NCBI GenBank assembly: GCA_027487865.1
Contig: JAIYCT010000002.1
Location: 341,038 to 405,037 of the forward strand
DNA from: Microbacteriaceae bacterium
GTDB taxonomy: Bacteria > Actinomycetota > Actinomycetes > Actinomycetales > Microbacteriaceae
Direction of reading: 5' to 3'
Length of the DNA stretch: 64,000 nucleotides
In this document: positions 35,273 to 45,732 of the stretch, piece by piece
Numbering within the stretch: position 1 is the stretch's first letter
Layout of the letters: each line of letters starts with the position of its first letter
Notes under the pieces: model-generated
Database searches by the model: none
Seen by the model: the letters and a program-made list of their open reading frames with translations, nothing else
Told to the model about the DNA's origin: nothing
Made by a program: the position numbers and the translations under genes

Positions 35273-36676
35273 GTGAAGAATCCACTTGCTCCTCAATGGT
35301 TAGTTGCACCAGCCGATCTCAATGTCATTGATGCCCGAATTTGGCCGAGGACCGCAAAGCGCAACAGCCACGGTGAATTGACTATTGGCGATGTGTCGGT
35401 GTCCGCCCTGATGCGCCAGTATGGCTCACCACTTTACGTGGTGGACCAAGAGGACTTTGAAACCACACTGCTTTACATCAAGCGAGCCTTTAGCGATGCC
35501 GCCAACAAAATCGGCACCACCGCAAAGCTTTACTACGCATCCAAGTCCTTGCTTACTGCAGAGGTGGTTCGCTGGGTAATCGATGCAGGTTTGTCGGTAG
35601 ATGTATCAACCGGTGGAGAGCTTGCTGTTGCCCTTGCCGCAGGAGCTAAGGGCGAGCGCTTGGGACTTCACGGAAACAACAAGTCTCTGGTGGAAATCGG
35701 CAAGGCGATCGCCTCCGATGTTGCTGTCATTGTTATTGACTCTGAGCTTGAGATTGAGCGAATTGCTGCTGTTGCGTCAGCAGCTGGAAAGACTCAGGCG
35801 GTAAGGCTTCGTGTCAACTCTGGTGTTCACGCTCACACTCACGAGCACCTTGCTACCGCAAGAGAAGACCAAAAATTTGGTGTCGCGCTCAGTGATGTTG
35901 AGGAACTGGTTGGAAAGATCCGCTCGTTCTCGAACCTTCGCTTTCTGGGACTTCACTCCCACATCGGTTCGCAGATCTTTGTGGTGGACGGATTTGTTGC
36001 CGCAGCCGAAAGATTGCTCGATGTTCACGCCCAGCTACTAAAAACTGGTGATGTTCCAGAGCTGAATCTCGGCGGTGGATTTGGAATTGCCTATACCGAG
36101 GCGGATAAGCCACTGGGCATTGCCGACATGGCAACCCGAATCATGCAGGCGGTTGCTGCTAAGTGCAGCGCCTTGGGCATTGCGGTTCCAAAGTTGGCTT
36201 TTGAGCCGGGTCGAATCATTTCGGGACCGGCGGGAATCACGCTTTACTCGGTTGGAACCATCAAGGATGTAACTGTCTCTGAACAGGGCATGGGTGCAAC
36301 CCGCAAGTACGTAAGCGTCGATGGCGGCATGAGCGATAACGCAAGACCTGCGCTCTACCAAGCCGAGTACTCCGCCATGCTGGCATCCAGAGTCACCTCG
36401 GCAACTCCGGCACTGGTGAGGGTCGTGGGTAAGCACTGTGAGTCTGGCGACATAGTCGTAAGACACGATTTTCTACCTTCGGATATTGCGGTAAATGATG
36501 TTTTGGCGGTAGCGGCAACCGGTGCCTACTGTTTCTCGCTTTCTTCAAATTACAACTTCCTAACCCGACCAGCCATGGTTGCGGTCAAGGGCGGCAAGAG
36601 TTCGCTTTTGATTCGGGCGGAGACAGAGAATGACCTGCTAAGCCGCGATGCCGGAATTAGCCAAGGAAAGGCATAG
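35273..36676 (+). CDS. lysA: Diaminopimelate decarboxylase
   Basis: A 467-residue PLP enzyme that makes lysine from meso-diaminopimelate. The PLP lysine is in KLYYASKSLL (about residue 83), HSHIGSQI (about 228) and the phosphate-binding LNLGGGFG (about 262) follow, then FEPGRIISGPAG (about 310) and the CESGDIV segment (about 385) that completes the active site across the dimer. I use the GTG at 35273 (MKNPLAPQWLVAP), 2 bp after the argS stop; a longer frame lies inside argS. hom follows 2 bp downstream. Confidence 0.96.
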   Translation: MKNPLAPQWLVAPADLNVIDARIWPRTAKRNSHGELTIGDVSVSALMRQYGSPLYVVDQEDFETTLLYIKRAFSDAANKIGTTAKLYYASKSLLTAEVVRWVIDAGLSVDVSTGGELAVALAAGAKGERLGLHGNNKSLVEIGKAIASDVAVIVIDSELEIERIAAVASAAGKTQAVRLRVNSGVHAHTHEHLATAREDQKFGVALSDVEELVGKIRSFSNLRFLGLHSHIGSQIFVVDGFVAAAERLLDVHAQLLKTGDVPELNLGGGFGIAYTEADKPLGIADMATRIMQAVAAKCSALGIAVPKLAFEPGRIISGPAGITLYSVGTIKDVTVSEQGMGATRKYVSVDGGMSDNARPALYQAEYSAMLASRVTSATPALVRVVGKHCESGDIVVRHDFLPSDIAVNDVLAVAATGAYCFSLSSNYNFLTRPAMVAVKGGKSSLLIRAETENDLLSRDAGISQGKA

Positions 36677-36678
36677 CC

Positions 36679-37989
36679 ATGGAAATCGCTTATCGCCCAA
36701 TTCGTATTGCACTTTTAGGTGCCGGATCAGTCGGCTCCCAGGTCGCAAGACTCTTGATCGAGAACCGTGACGAGTTAGCTCAGCGCGTTGGTGCGGACCT
36801 TGAACTAGTTGGCATTGCGGTCCGTAATCTAGACTCCGCGAGAAACGGCAACCTGCCAAAGGCGCTGCTGACCCTCGATGCCGAAGCGCTTATCAAGGCA
36901 GCAGACATCGTTATCGAGCTAATCGGCGGCATTGAGCCTGCCAAGAGCTACATCACCCTGGCATTGAACTCTGGTGCGGACGTAATCACCGCAAACAAGG
37001 CTTTGATCGCCGCCCACGGAACTGAACTGTTTGACCTAGCCGAACAGCTTGGCGCTCAGCTTTACTTCGAGGCTGCCGTCGGTGGCGCGATTCCAATCAT
37101 TCGTCCACTGCGCGAGTCGTTGGCAGGTGACAAGGTCAACAAGGTGATGGGTATCGTCAATGGCACCACAAACTTCATCCTTGATCGCATGGCTTCTACC
37201 GGTGCAAGCTTCGAAGATGCCCTAGCGGAAGCTCAGCAGCTTGGTTATGCCGAGGCTGACCCAACCGCTGATGTTGAAGGTTACGACGCAGCCAGCAAGG
37301 CAGCTATTTTGGCATCGCTTGCTTTCCACACCGAGATGCCGGTCGAAAATGTTTACCGCGAGGGTATTTCTCAAGTGACGGCGCTGCAGATCGAGACCGC
37401 TCGCGAGGCTGGGTATTCCGTGAAGCTTTTGGCAATTTGTGAGCGCGTTCCAGCTATCGATGGTCAGCCAGAGGGGATTGTGGCCCGAGTGCACCCAACC
37501 TTGATTCCTGATGACCACCCGCTGGCTGCAGTTCGTGGCGCATACAACGCAGTATTCATTGAGGCCGAAAGCGCCGGACGTCTGATGTTTTATGGTGCAG
37601 GCGCGGGAGGACCGGAGACTGCCTCCGCAGTCCTAGGAGATCTAGTTGGTGCCGCAAAGCGCCACCTAGCCGGAGGTCCCGGAATTGCAGACTCGGTTCA
37701 CGCAAACCTGGACATTTTGCCGGTGCAGGCAATTAGCACTCGTTTCCAGATCACCCTGCAGGTAAATGACCTTCCTGGTGTTTTGGCCTCGGTCGCAACG
37801 GTATTTGCTCAGCATGGCGTTAGCGTTGAAACTGTTGATCAAAATGCGGCGGGCGAAAACACCGGTGCACTTTTGACCATCATGACCCACGAGGCTGGCG
37901 AAGGCGAACTTGAGGCGGTCGTAGAGGATTTGCGCGGTAACGCAGCGGTCCAGAAAGTCAACTCGGTTATCCGAGTGGAGGGAATCTAA
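36679..37989 (+). CDS. hom: Homoserine dehydrogenase
   Basis: A 436-residue enzyme that reduces aspartate semialdehyde to homoserine. The NAD(P) loop is LLGAGSVGSQVARLL (about residues 12-26), ANKALIAAHG carries the catalytic-site Lys (about 110), and GIVNGTTNFIL and the EADPTADVEGYDAA segment (about 190-203) bind substrate. A C-terminal ACT domain (about 355-432, ITLQVNDLPGVLASVATVFA) is the usual site for threonine feedback. The stop overlaps the thrC start by one base. Confidence 0.97.
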   Translation: MEIAYRPIRIALLGAGSVGSQVARLLIENRDELAQRVGADLELVGIAVRNLDSARNGNLPKALLTLDAEALIKAADIVIELIGGIEPAKSYITLALNSGADVITANKALIAAHGTELFDLAEQLGAQLYFEAAVGGAIPIIRPLRESLAGDKVNKVMGIVNGTTNFILDRMASTGASFEDALAEAQQLGYAEADPTADVEGYDAASKAAILASLAFHTEMPVENVYREGISQVTALQIETAREAGYSVKLLAICERVPAIDGQPEGIVARVHPTLIPDDHPLAAVRGAYNAVFIEAESAGRLMFYGAGAGGPETASAVLGDLVGAAKRHLAGGPGIADSVHANLDILPVQAISTRFQITLQVNDLPGVLASVATVFAQHGVSVETVDQNAAGENTGALLTIMTHEAGEGELEAVVEDLRGNAAVQKVNSVIRVEGI

Positions 37990-39071
37990 TGGCTCACCAG
38001 TGGCGCGGGGTTATTCGCGAATACTTTGATCGACTTCCATTCACCCAGGACGACCCAATTGTCACTTTGGGCGAGGGTGGCACTCCACTCATTGAAGCAC
38101 CGGCGCTCGCAAAGCTTTTGGATGTTGGATCAGTGCACCTCAAATTTGAAGGCATGAACCCGACCGGCTCGTTCAAGGACCGCGGTATGACTACTGCTGT
38201 TTCAAAAGCCAAGGGCAAAGGGGCGAAGGCAGTTATCGCAGCGTCAACCGGTAACACATCCGCAGCGGCTGCTGCCTACGCGGTTGCCGGCGGCATGCAG
38301 TCGGTAGTTTTGGTTCCAGCCGGCAAAATTTCTTGGGGCAAGCTATCCCAGGCGGTTGCTCACAAGGCACAGATTCTTCAGGTGCGCGGAAACTTTGATG
38401 ACTGCTTGCGACTTGCTCGCGAGCTCAGCGAGAGCTACCCGGTGTTCCTGGTGAACTCGGTGAACCCAGATCGCCTGCAGGGTCAGAAGACCGCAGCCTT
38501 TGAGGTATTTGACGCTCTGGGATTCGCACCGGACCTACACGCCATGCCACTGGGTAACGCCGGAAACATCTCGGCTTACCACCTTGGTTACCGCGAGGAT
38601 CGCGATGCCGGTCGAATTCAGAAGCTGCCAATGCTTTACGGCATCCAAGCGGCAGGTTCTGCTCCGTTTGTTCTAGGTAGGCCAGTTGCGAAGCCAGAGA
38701 CCATCGCAACTGCAATCCGAATTGGAAACCCAGCGTCTTGGGATCTAGCTCAGGCGGCAAAGGCTGACACCAATGGTGCTTTCGGTGCGGTGAGCGATAA
38801 GGATATTTTGTGGATGCACCGCTTCCTATCTCAGGAGACTGGTGTATTCGTTGAGCCATCCAGCGCTACCGGCGCTGCCGGGCTATTGCAGGCCAAGCAA
38901 AAGGGCGAGTTGCCAAAGGTGAATTCCATCGTCGTTACCGTTACCGGTCACGGCCTAAAGGACCCAGACTGGGCCCTGAAGGATGAGCGTGGTCGCCAGA
39001 TTAAACCAAAGAAGGTTTCCGCAACCGCAGATTCGGTTGCCGGCGTATTGGGCTTGGAGAAAAACAAATGA
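37989..39071 (+). CDS. thrC: Threonine synthase
   Basis: A 360-residue PLP enzyme that converts O-phosphohomoserine to threonine. It shows TLGEGGTPLIEAP (about residues 26-38), the PLP-lysine motif NPTGSFKDRGMT (about 56-67; Lys62) and STGNTSAAAAAYA (about 85-97). This is the short actinobacterial type. It is one base into hom and overlaps thrB by 4 bp (ATGA), so the threonine branch is a single coupled unit. Confidence 0.97.
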   Translation: MAHQWRGVIREYFDRLPFTQDDPIVTLGEGGTPLIEAPALAKLLDVGSVHLKFEGMNPTGSFKDRGMTTAVSKAKGKGAKAVIAASTGNTSAAAAAYAVAGGMQSVVLVPAGKISWGKLSQAVAHKAQILQVRGNFDDCLRLARELSESYPVFLVNSVNPDRLQGQKTAAFEVFDALGFAPDLHAMPLGNAGNISAYHLGYREDRDAGRIQKLPMLYGIQAAGSAPFVLGRPVAKPETIATAIRIGNPASWDLAQAAKADTNGAFGAVSDKDILWMHRFLSQETGVFVEPSSATGAAGLLQAKQKGELPKVNSIVVTVTGHGLKDPDWALKDERGRQIKPKKVSATADSVAGVLGLEKNK

Positions 39072-39982
39072 CCAAGGTATCGGTAAAGATCCCCGCCACC
39101 AGTGCAAACCTAGGGCCTGGTTTTGACACCTTGGGTATGGCGCTGAGCTTCTATGACAACTACTCCGCCGAGGTAATCCAAAGCGGCCTTGAGATTACCG
39201 TGGTGGGCGAGGGAGAAAAGGACATCGCTCGCGATCAGAACAACCTGATCTACTCGACGATTGCCTATGTATTCGCCAAGTTCGACAAGACCGTCCCACC
39301 GCTTCGAATCAACTGTCACAACAAAATCCCTCATGGTCGCGGCATGGGTTCATCTGGTGCTGCGGTATCTGGCGGCGTGATGCTGGCAGCCGGGCTGCTA
39401 AAGCCAGAGATCGTGCTAACCGAACAGCAGCTTTTGGATTTTGCCACCGAACTGGAAGGTCACCCGGACAACGTAGCGCCTGCGCTATTTGGCGGGTTGA
39501 CCATTGCTTGGAAAGACGAAACCGGTCCGCACCACAAGAAGCTAACCGTGCACCGCGGTGTTTCACCTTTGGTTTTGGTTCCACCAAACCAAATGTCAAC
39601 CAAGCTCGCTAGAAGCCTCCAACCAGAGTCAGTTCCACACACCGATGCGGTATTCAATGTTTCTCGCTCTGCACTACTGGTGGCAGCCCTGACTCAGAGT
39701 CCAGAGCTTATGTTTGCCGCTACCGAGGACCGCCTGCACCAGAACTACCGAGCCAGTGCAATGCCTGAGACCAGCAAGCTGATCGAGAAGCTGCGCGCCG
39801 AGGGTCACCCAGCTGTGGTCTCCGGGGCAGGGCCTTCTGTATTGGTGCTGGAGGTAGACCCGGTGAAGCGTGTTGCAGCCGTAGCATTTGTGGAGCGGGA
39901 GTTTCCAACTTGGAAACCACTTTCACTTGCGGTTGACTTCAAAGGTGCTAGTGTTGAAGTGCAGTCTGGATCAGGCGTCTAA
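39068..39982 (+). CDS. thrB: Homoserine kinase
   Basis: A 304-residue GHMP kinase that phosphorylates homoserine. PATSANLGPGFDTLGMAL (residues 9-26) is the N-terminal signature, the ATP loop is IPHGRGMGSSGAAVSGG (about 87-103), and VVSGAGPSVLVLE (about 247-259) is the C-terminal motif. After it a 75-bp gap precedes rho, with a short CGGCA/TGCCG hairpin but no clear terminator. Confidence 0.97.
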   Translation: MTKVSVKIPATSANLGPGFDTLGMALSFYDNYSAEVIQSGLEITVVGEGEKDIARDQNNLIYSTIAYVFAKFDKTVPPLRINCHNKIPHGRGMGSSGAAVSGGVMLAAGLLKPEIVLTEQQLLDFATELEGHPDNVAPALFGGLTIAWKDETGPHHKKLTVHRGVSPLVLVPPNQMSTKLARSLQPESVPHTDAVFNVSRSALLVAALTQSPELMFAATEDRLHQNYRASAMPETSKLIEKLRAEGHPAVVSGAGPSVLVLEVDPVKRVAAVAFVEREFPTWKPLSLAVDFKGASVEVQSGSGV

Positions 39983-40057
39983 AAGCCCGCCACTGCATTC
40001 TCAAGAAATTCTTCACAAATCCGGCACATTTGCCGCCAAGAAACGAGTAGTTACCAC

Positions 40058-41617
40058 ATGGATGAAATCCAGCAGGACAAGCCTGTAAAGAGAACCCGCC
40101 GCGCAACCAGCGCAACAGTTTCCGCAGAAGCAACCGAAGCAACAAAGGCAGCAAAGGCTCCTAAGGCCGCCGAGGCAGAGGTCAAGACCTCTGGTGATGC
40201 AGAGCCAAAGACCGAAAACCGTCGTCGCCCCCGCCCAGCTCGCGGCGAAGCCAGGACCGAGGGTGGCGAAAGCAACACTTCGTCTGAAGCCGGTGCAGAG
40301 CGTGGCGAAGACCGCGAGACCAGAAGCTCAGACCGCGAAAACAACCGTGACCGCGATGACGAACGCCGTGGCGGAAACCGCAACCGTCGTGGACGCTACC
40401 GTGACCGTGACCGCCGTCGCGCTCCTGGTTCACAGGACGAGTCAGAGCCGGAGATCACCGAGGATGACGTTCTAGTTCCAGTTGCTGGAATCTTGGACGT
40501 ACTGGAGAACTACGCGTTCTTGCGCACCTCCGGTTACCTTCCTGGACCAAACGATGTTTACGTCTCCCTAGGCCAGGTAAAGAAGTATGCCCTTCGTAAG
40601 GGTGACGCGGTAGTTGGCGCAATTCGCCAGCCACGCGAAGACCAGAACAACCAGCGTCAGAAGTTCAACGCGCTAGTTCGCGTTGACTCGATCAACGGCC
40701 AGACCATGGAAGAAGCTGCAGCTCGCGTGGAGTTTGGCAAGCTAACCCCGCTCTACCCAGACACTCGTCTTCGCCTCGAGACTGACAGCAAGAAGCTCTC
40801 CACCAGAATCATCGACCTTGTTGCTCCAATTGGTAAGGGTCAGCGCGGACTGATTGTTTCTCCTCCAAAGGCCGGTAAGACCTTGGTGCTGCAGGCAATA
40901 GCGAACGCTATCGCTACCAACAACCCAGAGGTTCACCTAATGGTGGTTCTAGTTGATGAGCGTCCAGAAGAAGTTACCGACATGCAGCGCACCGTCAAGG
41001 GTGAGGTTATTGCCTCCACCTTCGACCGTCCTGCCGAGGACCACACCACCGTTGCAGAGCTCGCTATTGAGCGCGCAAAGCGTTTGGTTGAGCTCGGTCA
41101 CGACGTTGTAGTCCTACTTGACTCGATCACCCGTCTGGGCCGTGCCTACAACCTAAGCGCACCAGCATCTGGACGTATTCTGTCCGGTGGTGTTGATTCA
41201 TCAGCCCTTTACCCACCAAAGCGCTTCTTCGGTGCAGCTAGAAACATCGAGTTCGGTGGATCGCTAACCATCCTGGCTACCGCCTTGGTTGAGACCGGTT
41301 CAAAGATGGACGAGGTTATCTTCGAAGAGTTCAAGGGAACCGGAAACATGGAGCTTCGCCTGTCCCGCCAGTTGGCAGACAAGCGCATCTTCCCAGCGGT
41401 TGACATCAACGCATCCGGTACTCGTCGCGAAGAGATGCTGATGAGCCCACAGGAGACCAAGATCATCTGGAAGCTACGTCGCGCCCTTGCAGGGCTCGAG
41501 CAGCAGCAGGCTCTGGAGCTTGTGCTTTCTCGCCTGAAGGACACCGCATCAAACGTTGAGTTCTTGCTCAAGCTTGAGAAGTCGATGCCAGTCCCACAGG
41601 AAAGTGACTCGGAGTAA
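40058..41617 (+). CDS. rho: Transcription termination factor Rho
   Basis: A 519-residue hexameric RNA helicase that ends transcription. The first 130 residues form the actinobacterial low-complexity insertion rich in Arg, Asp, Glu and Asn ([18 protein letters not shown] and [12 protein letters not shown]). The cold-shock RNA-binding domain follows ([14 protein letters not shown], about 160), then Walker A PPKAGKT (about 271), VDERPEEV (about 303), and the [12 protein letters not shown]-loop region (about 354-364). Rho may carry more of the termination load here, because only two hairpin terminators were found in 64 kb. Confidence 0.98.
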   Translation: MDEIQQDKPVKRTRRATSATVSAEATEATKAAKAPKAAEAEVKTSGDAEPKTENRRRPRPARGEARTEGGESNTSSEAGAERGEDRETRSSDRENNRDRDDERRGGNRNRRGRYRDRDRRRAPGSQDESEPEITEDDVLVPVAGILDVLENYAFLRTSGYLPGPNDVYVSLGQVKKYALRKGDAVVGAIRQPREDQNNQRQKFNALVRVDSINGQTMEEAAARVEFGKLTPLYPDTRLRLETDSKKLSTRIIDLVAPIGKGQRGLIVSPPKAGKTLVLQAIANAIATNNPEVHLMVVLVDERPEEVTDMQRTVKGEVIASTFDRPAEDHTTVAELAIERAKRLVELGHDVVVLLDSITRLGRAYNLSAPASGRILSGGVDSSALYPPKRFFGAARNIEFGGSLTILATALVETGSKMDEVIFEEFKGTGNMELRLSRQLADKRIFPAVDINASGTRREEMLMSPQETKIIWKLRRALAGLEQQQALELVLSRLKDTASNVEFLLKLEKSMPVPQESDSE

Positions 41618-41619
41618 CT

Positions 41620-42696
41620 TTGCTTGATTCGCTTGCAGGCCTGAAGGCTGAGCACGCGAGTTTGCAGGAGCAACTCAGCGACTCGGCCATTCACACCAAC
41701 CCAGCGTTGGCAAAAAAGCTGAACCGTCGCTACGCAGAACTGTCGGCAATCATGGCCGCCGAGAGCAACCTGATTAAAGTCACCGAGGATTTGGCAGCAG
41801 CCAAGGAATTGGCAAAGGAAGACGAAGTATTTGCCGAAGAGCTTCCAGGTTTGGAGCAGCAGCTCAAAGATGCCGGCGAAAAGCTTCGCAGACTACTTAT
41901 TCCTAGAGACCCAGACGATGGTCGCGATGTCATCATGGAGGTCAAAGCCGGTGAAGGTGGTGCCGAATCGGCGCTATTCGCAGGTGACCTACTTCGCATG
42001 TATATCCAGTACGCAAACTCCAAGGGTTGGAAGACCGAAATCCTCGACCGCACTGAGTCTGACCTCGGTGGAATCAAGGATGTTCAGGTTGCGATCAAGT
42101 CCAATGCCACCGACCCAGCCGATGGGGTTTGGGCCCACATGAAGTATGAAGGTGGCGTTCACCGCGTTCAGCGCGTGCCGGTAACCGAGACCCAGGGTCG
42201 CATTCACACCTCGGCTGCCGGAGTATTGGTATTCCCAGAGGTTGATGAGCCAGAAGAAGTTGAAATCAGCCAGAATGAAATCCGCATCGACGTGTTTCGC
42301 TCTTCCGGCCCAGGAGGTCAGTCGGTAAACACCACCGACTCCGCGGTTCGAATCACACACTTGCCAACCGGCATCGTGGTTTCGATGCAGAACGAAAAGT
42401 CTCAGTTACAAAACCGCGAAGCCGCGATGCGCGTATTGCGCGCCAGAATCTTGGCCGCTCAGCAGGAGGCCATCGAAGCAGAGCAATCTGCTGCACGACG
42501 CTCTCAGGTGAAATCAGTTGACCGCTCGGAGCGAATTCGTACCTACAACTTCCCGGAGAACCGCATCGCGGATCACCGAACCGGATACAAGTCATACAAC
42601 TTAGACCAGGTTATGGACGGTGCCTTGGAGCCGATTGTTCAGTCCGCTATCAAGATGGACGAAGAAGCCAGACTCGCAGCCCTCCAGGGTGAGTAG
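41620..42696 (+). CDS. prfA: Peptide chain release factor 1
   Basis: A 358-residue factor that ends translation at UAA and UAG. The GGQ loop reads [17 protein letters not shown] (about residues 228-244). The stop-codon recognition PxT region is [15 protein letters not shown]. The gene opens with TTG two bases after the rho stop. Its end overlaps prmC by one base; PrmC methylates the glutamine of this GGQ, a classic gene pair. Confidence 0.97.
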   Translation: MLDSLAGLKAEHASLQEQLSDSAIHTNPALAKKLNRRYAELSAIMAAESNLIKVTEDLAAAKELAKEDEVFAEELPGLEQQLKDAGEKLRRLLIPRDPDDGRDVIMEVKAGEGGAESALFAGDLLRMYIQYANSKGWKTEILDRTESDLGGIKDVQVAIKSNATDPADGVWAHMKYEGGVHRVQRVPVTETQGRIHTSAAGVLVFPEVDEPEEVEISQNEIRIDVFRSSGPGGQSVNTTDSAVRITHLPTGIVVSMQNEKSQLQNREAAMRVLRARILAAQQEAIEAEQSAARRSQVKSVDRSERIRTYNFPENRIADHRTGYKSYNLDQVMDGALEPIVQSAIKMDEEARLAALQGE

Positions 42697-43544
42697 TGAA
42701 ACTCTCTGAGGCGCTAGCCTTCGCGAGCGAAAAGCTCAGCGCAGCTGGCGTGCCATCACCGCAAGCAGATGCAACCTGGCTGCTTTGCCACATCCTTGAA
42801 ACTGATCGCTCAGACCTTTTGACTCGAATCACATTTGACCAGGACCTTGCCGCCGAGCAGTTAGACGCTTTTTTGGTTGCCCTTGCCAGACGAGAAAAGC
42901 GCGAGCCACTGCAGCACATCACTGGCAAGGCAGCATTTCGCTCACTTGAGCTAAGCGTTGGTCCTGGGGTCTTTATCCCAAGGCCTGAGACCGAGCAGGT
43001 GGTGCAGTACGCAATTGACTACCTACGCCAACTACCTACACCAGGCGTCGCAATAGACCTCGGCACCGGATCCGGTGCAATTGCCATCGCCATGGCGGTT
43101 GAAGTTCCGCAAACCAAGGTCTATGCCGTTGAGCTCTCTCAAGCTGCGTTTGATTACGCGGCGAAAAACATTGAGGCGAATTTAGCCGCGGTAGAACTTC
43201 GGCTGGGGGCTATGCAGGAAGTGGTTTCGGATCTGGTTGGTGGCCTTGACGTTGTCATCTCTAATCCTCCATACATCCCAGATTCCGCTATTCCAATTGA
43301 CCCAGAAGTTAGAAATTTTGACCCGGAACTGGCTCTTTACGGGGGAGAAGACGGCCTCGATGTGATTCGTGACATCTCAGGCATCGCAGCAGCGCTACTT
43401 AGAGCCGGCGGGCTTTTGGTCTTGGAGCACGCAGACGGCCAGTCCGATGCCATCCGTGAATTACTATTGAATGACGGTTGGTTGAGTGTGAGTGCGTTCC
43501 AGGATGCAACCATGCGATACCGAACTATCACGGCAATCAGATAG
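42696..43544 (+). CDS. prmC: Release factor glutamine methyltransferase
   Basis: A 282-residue SAM-dependent enzyme that methylates the GGQ glutamine of release factors. The SAM site is IDLGTGSGAIAIAMA (about residues 117-131) and the catalytic motif VISNPPYIP (about 188-196), where NPPY holds the substrate Gln. The N-terminal helical domain contacts the release factor. The GTG start overlaps prfA. tsaC starts 9 bp downstream. Confidence 0.97.
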   Translation: MKLSEALAFASEKLSAAGVPSPQADATWLLCHILETDRSDLLTRITFDQDLAAEQLDAFLVALARREKREPLQHITGKAAFRSLELSVGPGVFIPRPETEQVVQYAIDYLRQLPTPGVAIDLGTGSGAIAIAMAVEVPQTKVYAVELSQAAFDYAAKNIEANLAAVELRLGAMQEVVSDLVGGLDVVISNPPYIPDSAIPIDPEVRNFDPELALYGGEDGLDVIRDISGIAAALLRAGGLLVLEHADGQSDAIRELLLNDGWLSVSAFQDATMRYRTITAIR

Positions 43545-43553
43545 CGAGGCAAA

Positions 43554-44213
43554 ATGCGGGTTTATGACTGCTCTGTCGACACTGACCTGCTCACCGGATT
43601 CCGCCAGGCCAAAGTGGGCCTTGGCCGCGGCGAAGTTGTAGTTATCCCGACCGATACCGTTTATGGCGTTGCCGCCGATGCCTTCAATGCCAAAGCGGTT
43701 GAGGCGCTGTTGAACCTCAAAGGCCGCGAGCGCACCTCTCCGCCTCCGGTTCTGATTCCAAAAGTCGAAACCATGTTGGCGCTAGCCCAGGACCTTCCAC
43801 CGGTCGCAAACCAGCTAGCTGCAGCTTTTTGGCCTGGCGCTTTGACTATGGTGTTGCAGGCCCAGAGCACCCTGGAGTGGGATTTGGGGGAGACCCGCGG
43901 CACGGTCGCCTTGCGGGTTCCAGATCACAAGATCACCTTGGCACTTTTAGAGGACTGCGGCCCGCTAGCGGTTTCCAGCGCCAACCTCACCGGTCAACCG
44001 GCAGCGGTAAATGCCCAGCAAGCCGTTGACTACTTCGGCGATAAAGTTTATACCTACCTCGATGCCGGAGCCAGCCCAAAGGGCGAAGCTTCGACAATTT
44101 TGGATCTCTCGCAGGTAAATGCGGGTGAGCCAATTCGCGTGCTGCGCCTAGGTGCACTGTCTTTGGATCGGATCCGCAGTGTCATCGGAGATGTTGAGCT
44201 CAAGGTCAACTAA
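43554..44213 (+). CDS. tsaC: L-threonylcarbamoyladenylate synthase (TsaC/Sua5 type)
   Basis: A 219-residue YrdC-fold enzyme that makes the intermediate for t6A37 of ANN-decoding tRNAs. GEVVVIPTDTVYGVAADAFN (residues 25-44) and the KGRERTSPPPVLI segment (about 53-65) are the active-site signature, and SSANLTGQPA (about 142) is the C-terminal mark. It is the short form without a full Sua5 domain. The ATG lies 9 bp after prmC, and wecA begins directly after its TAA. Confidence 0.95.
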   Translation: MRVYDCSVDTDLLTGFRQAKVGLGRGEVVVIPTDTVYGVAADAFNAKAVEALLNLKGRERTSPPPVLIPKVETMLALAQDLPPVANQLAAAFWPGALTMVLQAQSTLEWDLGETRGTVALRVPDHKITLALLEDCGPLAVSSANLTGQPAAVNAQQAVDYFGDKVYTYLDAGASPKGEASTILDLSQVNAGEPIRVLRLGALSLDRIRSVIGDVELKVN

Positions 44214-45332
44214 ATGAGGGCCTATTTCCTAGTCGCGCTACTCACCGCTTTGGTCACCTATTTGGCGACCTGGGGTGTTAGGTGGACGGCTAAGAGATTC
44301 AATATCCACCCCGCTATTCGCGAGCGTGATGTGCACAAGTCGCCAACCCCGAGAATTGGTGGCATTGCCATGTTCCTGGGCCTCGGCGCCGGGGTCTTCG
44401 CCTCTGCCAGCTTTGGTTGGTTTGACTCAATCTTTGTGAACCCGGGTCCAATCTGGGCGGTGCTTGCAGCGTCGGCGGTAATAATCGTGGTCGGACTTTT
44501 GGATGACCTAGTGGATTTGGACTGGACCGCCAAAATGGGTGGTCAAATGGGTGCAGCCTGGATATTGGCCGCTTCTGGAATTCAAATAGTTTCGCTACCA
44601 ATCGCCGGACTTACAGTCGGCAGCTTTGCGGTTTCCTTTGGGGTAACCGTGTTTTTGATTGTCTTGATTATGAATGCCGTGAACTTCATCGATGGTCTTG
44701 ACGGCCTAGCCGCGGGCGTGGTTGGCATTGGAACCCTGGCATTTTTTGTCTACACCTACTTACTAGCCCAGCAAACCTCTCCCACTAACTACTTCTCGAT
44801 CGCCGGTCTTTTGGCAGCCTTGGTGTTGGGAATGGTTGCGGGGTTCTTGCCTCACAACTGGCGTCCAGCAAAAATCTTTATGGGCGACTCCGGAGCAATG
44901 TTGCTTGGCCTATTGATGGCGGTTGGTGCAATTACAGTCACCGGTTCGATTGACCCGGCAACTGTGACCAGAAACGACTTGCTACCAGCCCTGATACCAC
45001 TGGCCTTGCCGGTCTTGATCCTGGTGATTCCGCTTTTGGACCTAGCTCTGGCGGTAGTTAGACGTTTGCGCCGCGGGCAATCACCTTTTGCCGCCGACCG
45101 CGAACACCTGCACCACCAGCTCCAAGACGTTGGCCACAGTCACCAGGGTGCAGTGATGGTGTTTTATCACTGGACCGCACTGGTTTCGATTTCGCTGTTG
45201 CTGTTCTTCTGGTTGGATTGGCCACAGGTCATGGTCATCTTTGGCTTTTGGTTGATTTTGGCCTTGGTCCACACCTACTGGCCGGTATTCAAAAGACGTT
45301 ATACGTTCAGAAAGGCACTCCGTGGCAAGTAG
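44214..45332 (+). CDS. WecA/TagO-type undecaprenyl-phosphate sugar-1-phosphate transferase
   Basis: A 372-residue membrane enzyme of the MraY/WecA family with about ten hydrophobic segments. Motifs are HKSPTPRIGGIAMF (about residues 42-55), DDLVDLDW (about 102), NAVNFIDGLDGLAAG (about 160-174) and HLHHQL (about 300). It should transfer a sugar-1-phosphate, likely GlcNAc or a related sugar, to undecaprenyl phosphate for cell-wall glycopolymers; the exact sugar cannot be read. The family is sure, the gene name less so. The next gene overlaps its end by 11 bp. Confidence 0.92.
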   Translation: MRAYFLVALLTALVTYLATWGVRWTAKRFNIHPAIRERDVHKSPTPRIGGIAMFLGLGAGVFASASFGWFDSIFVNPGPIWAVLAASAVIIVVGLLDDLVDLDWTAKMGGQMGAAWILAASGIQIVSLPIAGLTVGSFAVSFGVTVFLIVLIMNAVNFIDGLDGLAAGVVGIGTLAFFVYTYLLAQQTSPTNYFSIAGLLAALVLGMVAGFLPHNWRPAKIFMGDSGAMLLGLLMAVGAITVTGSIDPATVTRNDLLPALIPLALPVLILVIPLLDLALAVVRRLRRGQSPFAADREHLHHQLQDVGHSHQGAVMVFYHWTALVSISLLLFFWLDWPQVMVIFGFWLILALVHTYWPVFKRRYTFRKALRGK

Positions 45333-45732
45333 TTCTACCCAGGTCTTTGCTAAGGCCCTAAAACTCAGTGCGCTGTTGGTTGTATCAGTCGCGGTTATCT
45401 GTTCGATCATTGGCTACCTGGTGGTGGGTGTCGACGGCCTTTGGACCGCACTAATCGGCTCTGCAATTGCCTTGGTTTTCACCTCGCTAACAGTTTTGAG
45501 CGTGCTGTTTGGCGCGCGGCTGCCACTTGGTGGGTTCTATGGCTTGGTTCTCGGCGGTTGGCTGCTAAAGATCGTGCTTTTTGCGCTCCTTATGGCAGCT
45601 CTGCAGCGCATGGACTTTATCCACGGCCCGACACTGTTTTTTGCCATCGTGCTGAGCGTTTTGGGCAGCCTGAGCATCGATTCTTGGGTGGTGCTTCGGT
45701 CCCGCATTCCAACTATTGATTCACGGGATTAG
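45322..45732 (+). CDS. Small membrane protein ahead of atp operon, AtpI-like
   Basis: The 136-residue product has four hydrophobic segments (about residues 11-32, 37-58, 70-92 and 97-118). Its position directly before atpB and its size fit the AtpI/ATP synthase protein I group, thought to help c-ring assembly or Mg2+ uptake, but no distinctive motif proves it. The GTG start lies within the end of wecA (11-bp overlap), so it may be translated with that gene. Confidence 0.72.
   Translation: MASSSTQVFAKALKLSALLVVSVAVICSIIGYLVVGVDGLWTALIGSAIALVFTSLTVLSVLFGARLPLGGFYGLVLGGWLLKIVLFALLMAALQRMDFIHGPTLFFAIVLSVLGSLSIDSWVVLRSRIPTIDSRD

Noticed and set aside
39983-40057. Terminator between thrB and rho
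   Set aside because: The CGGCA-CATT-TGCCG hairpin has only 5 bp and no T-run after it.
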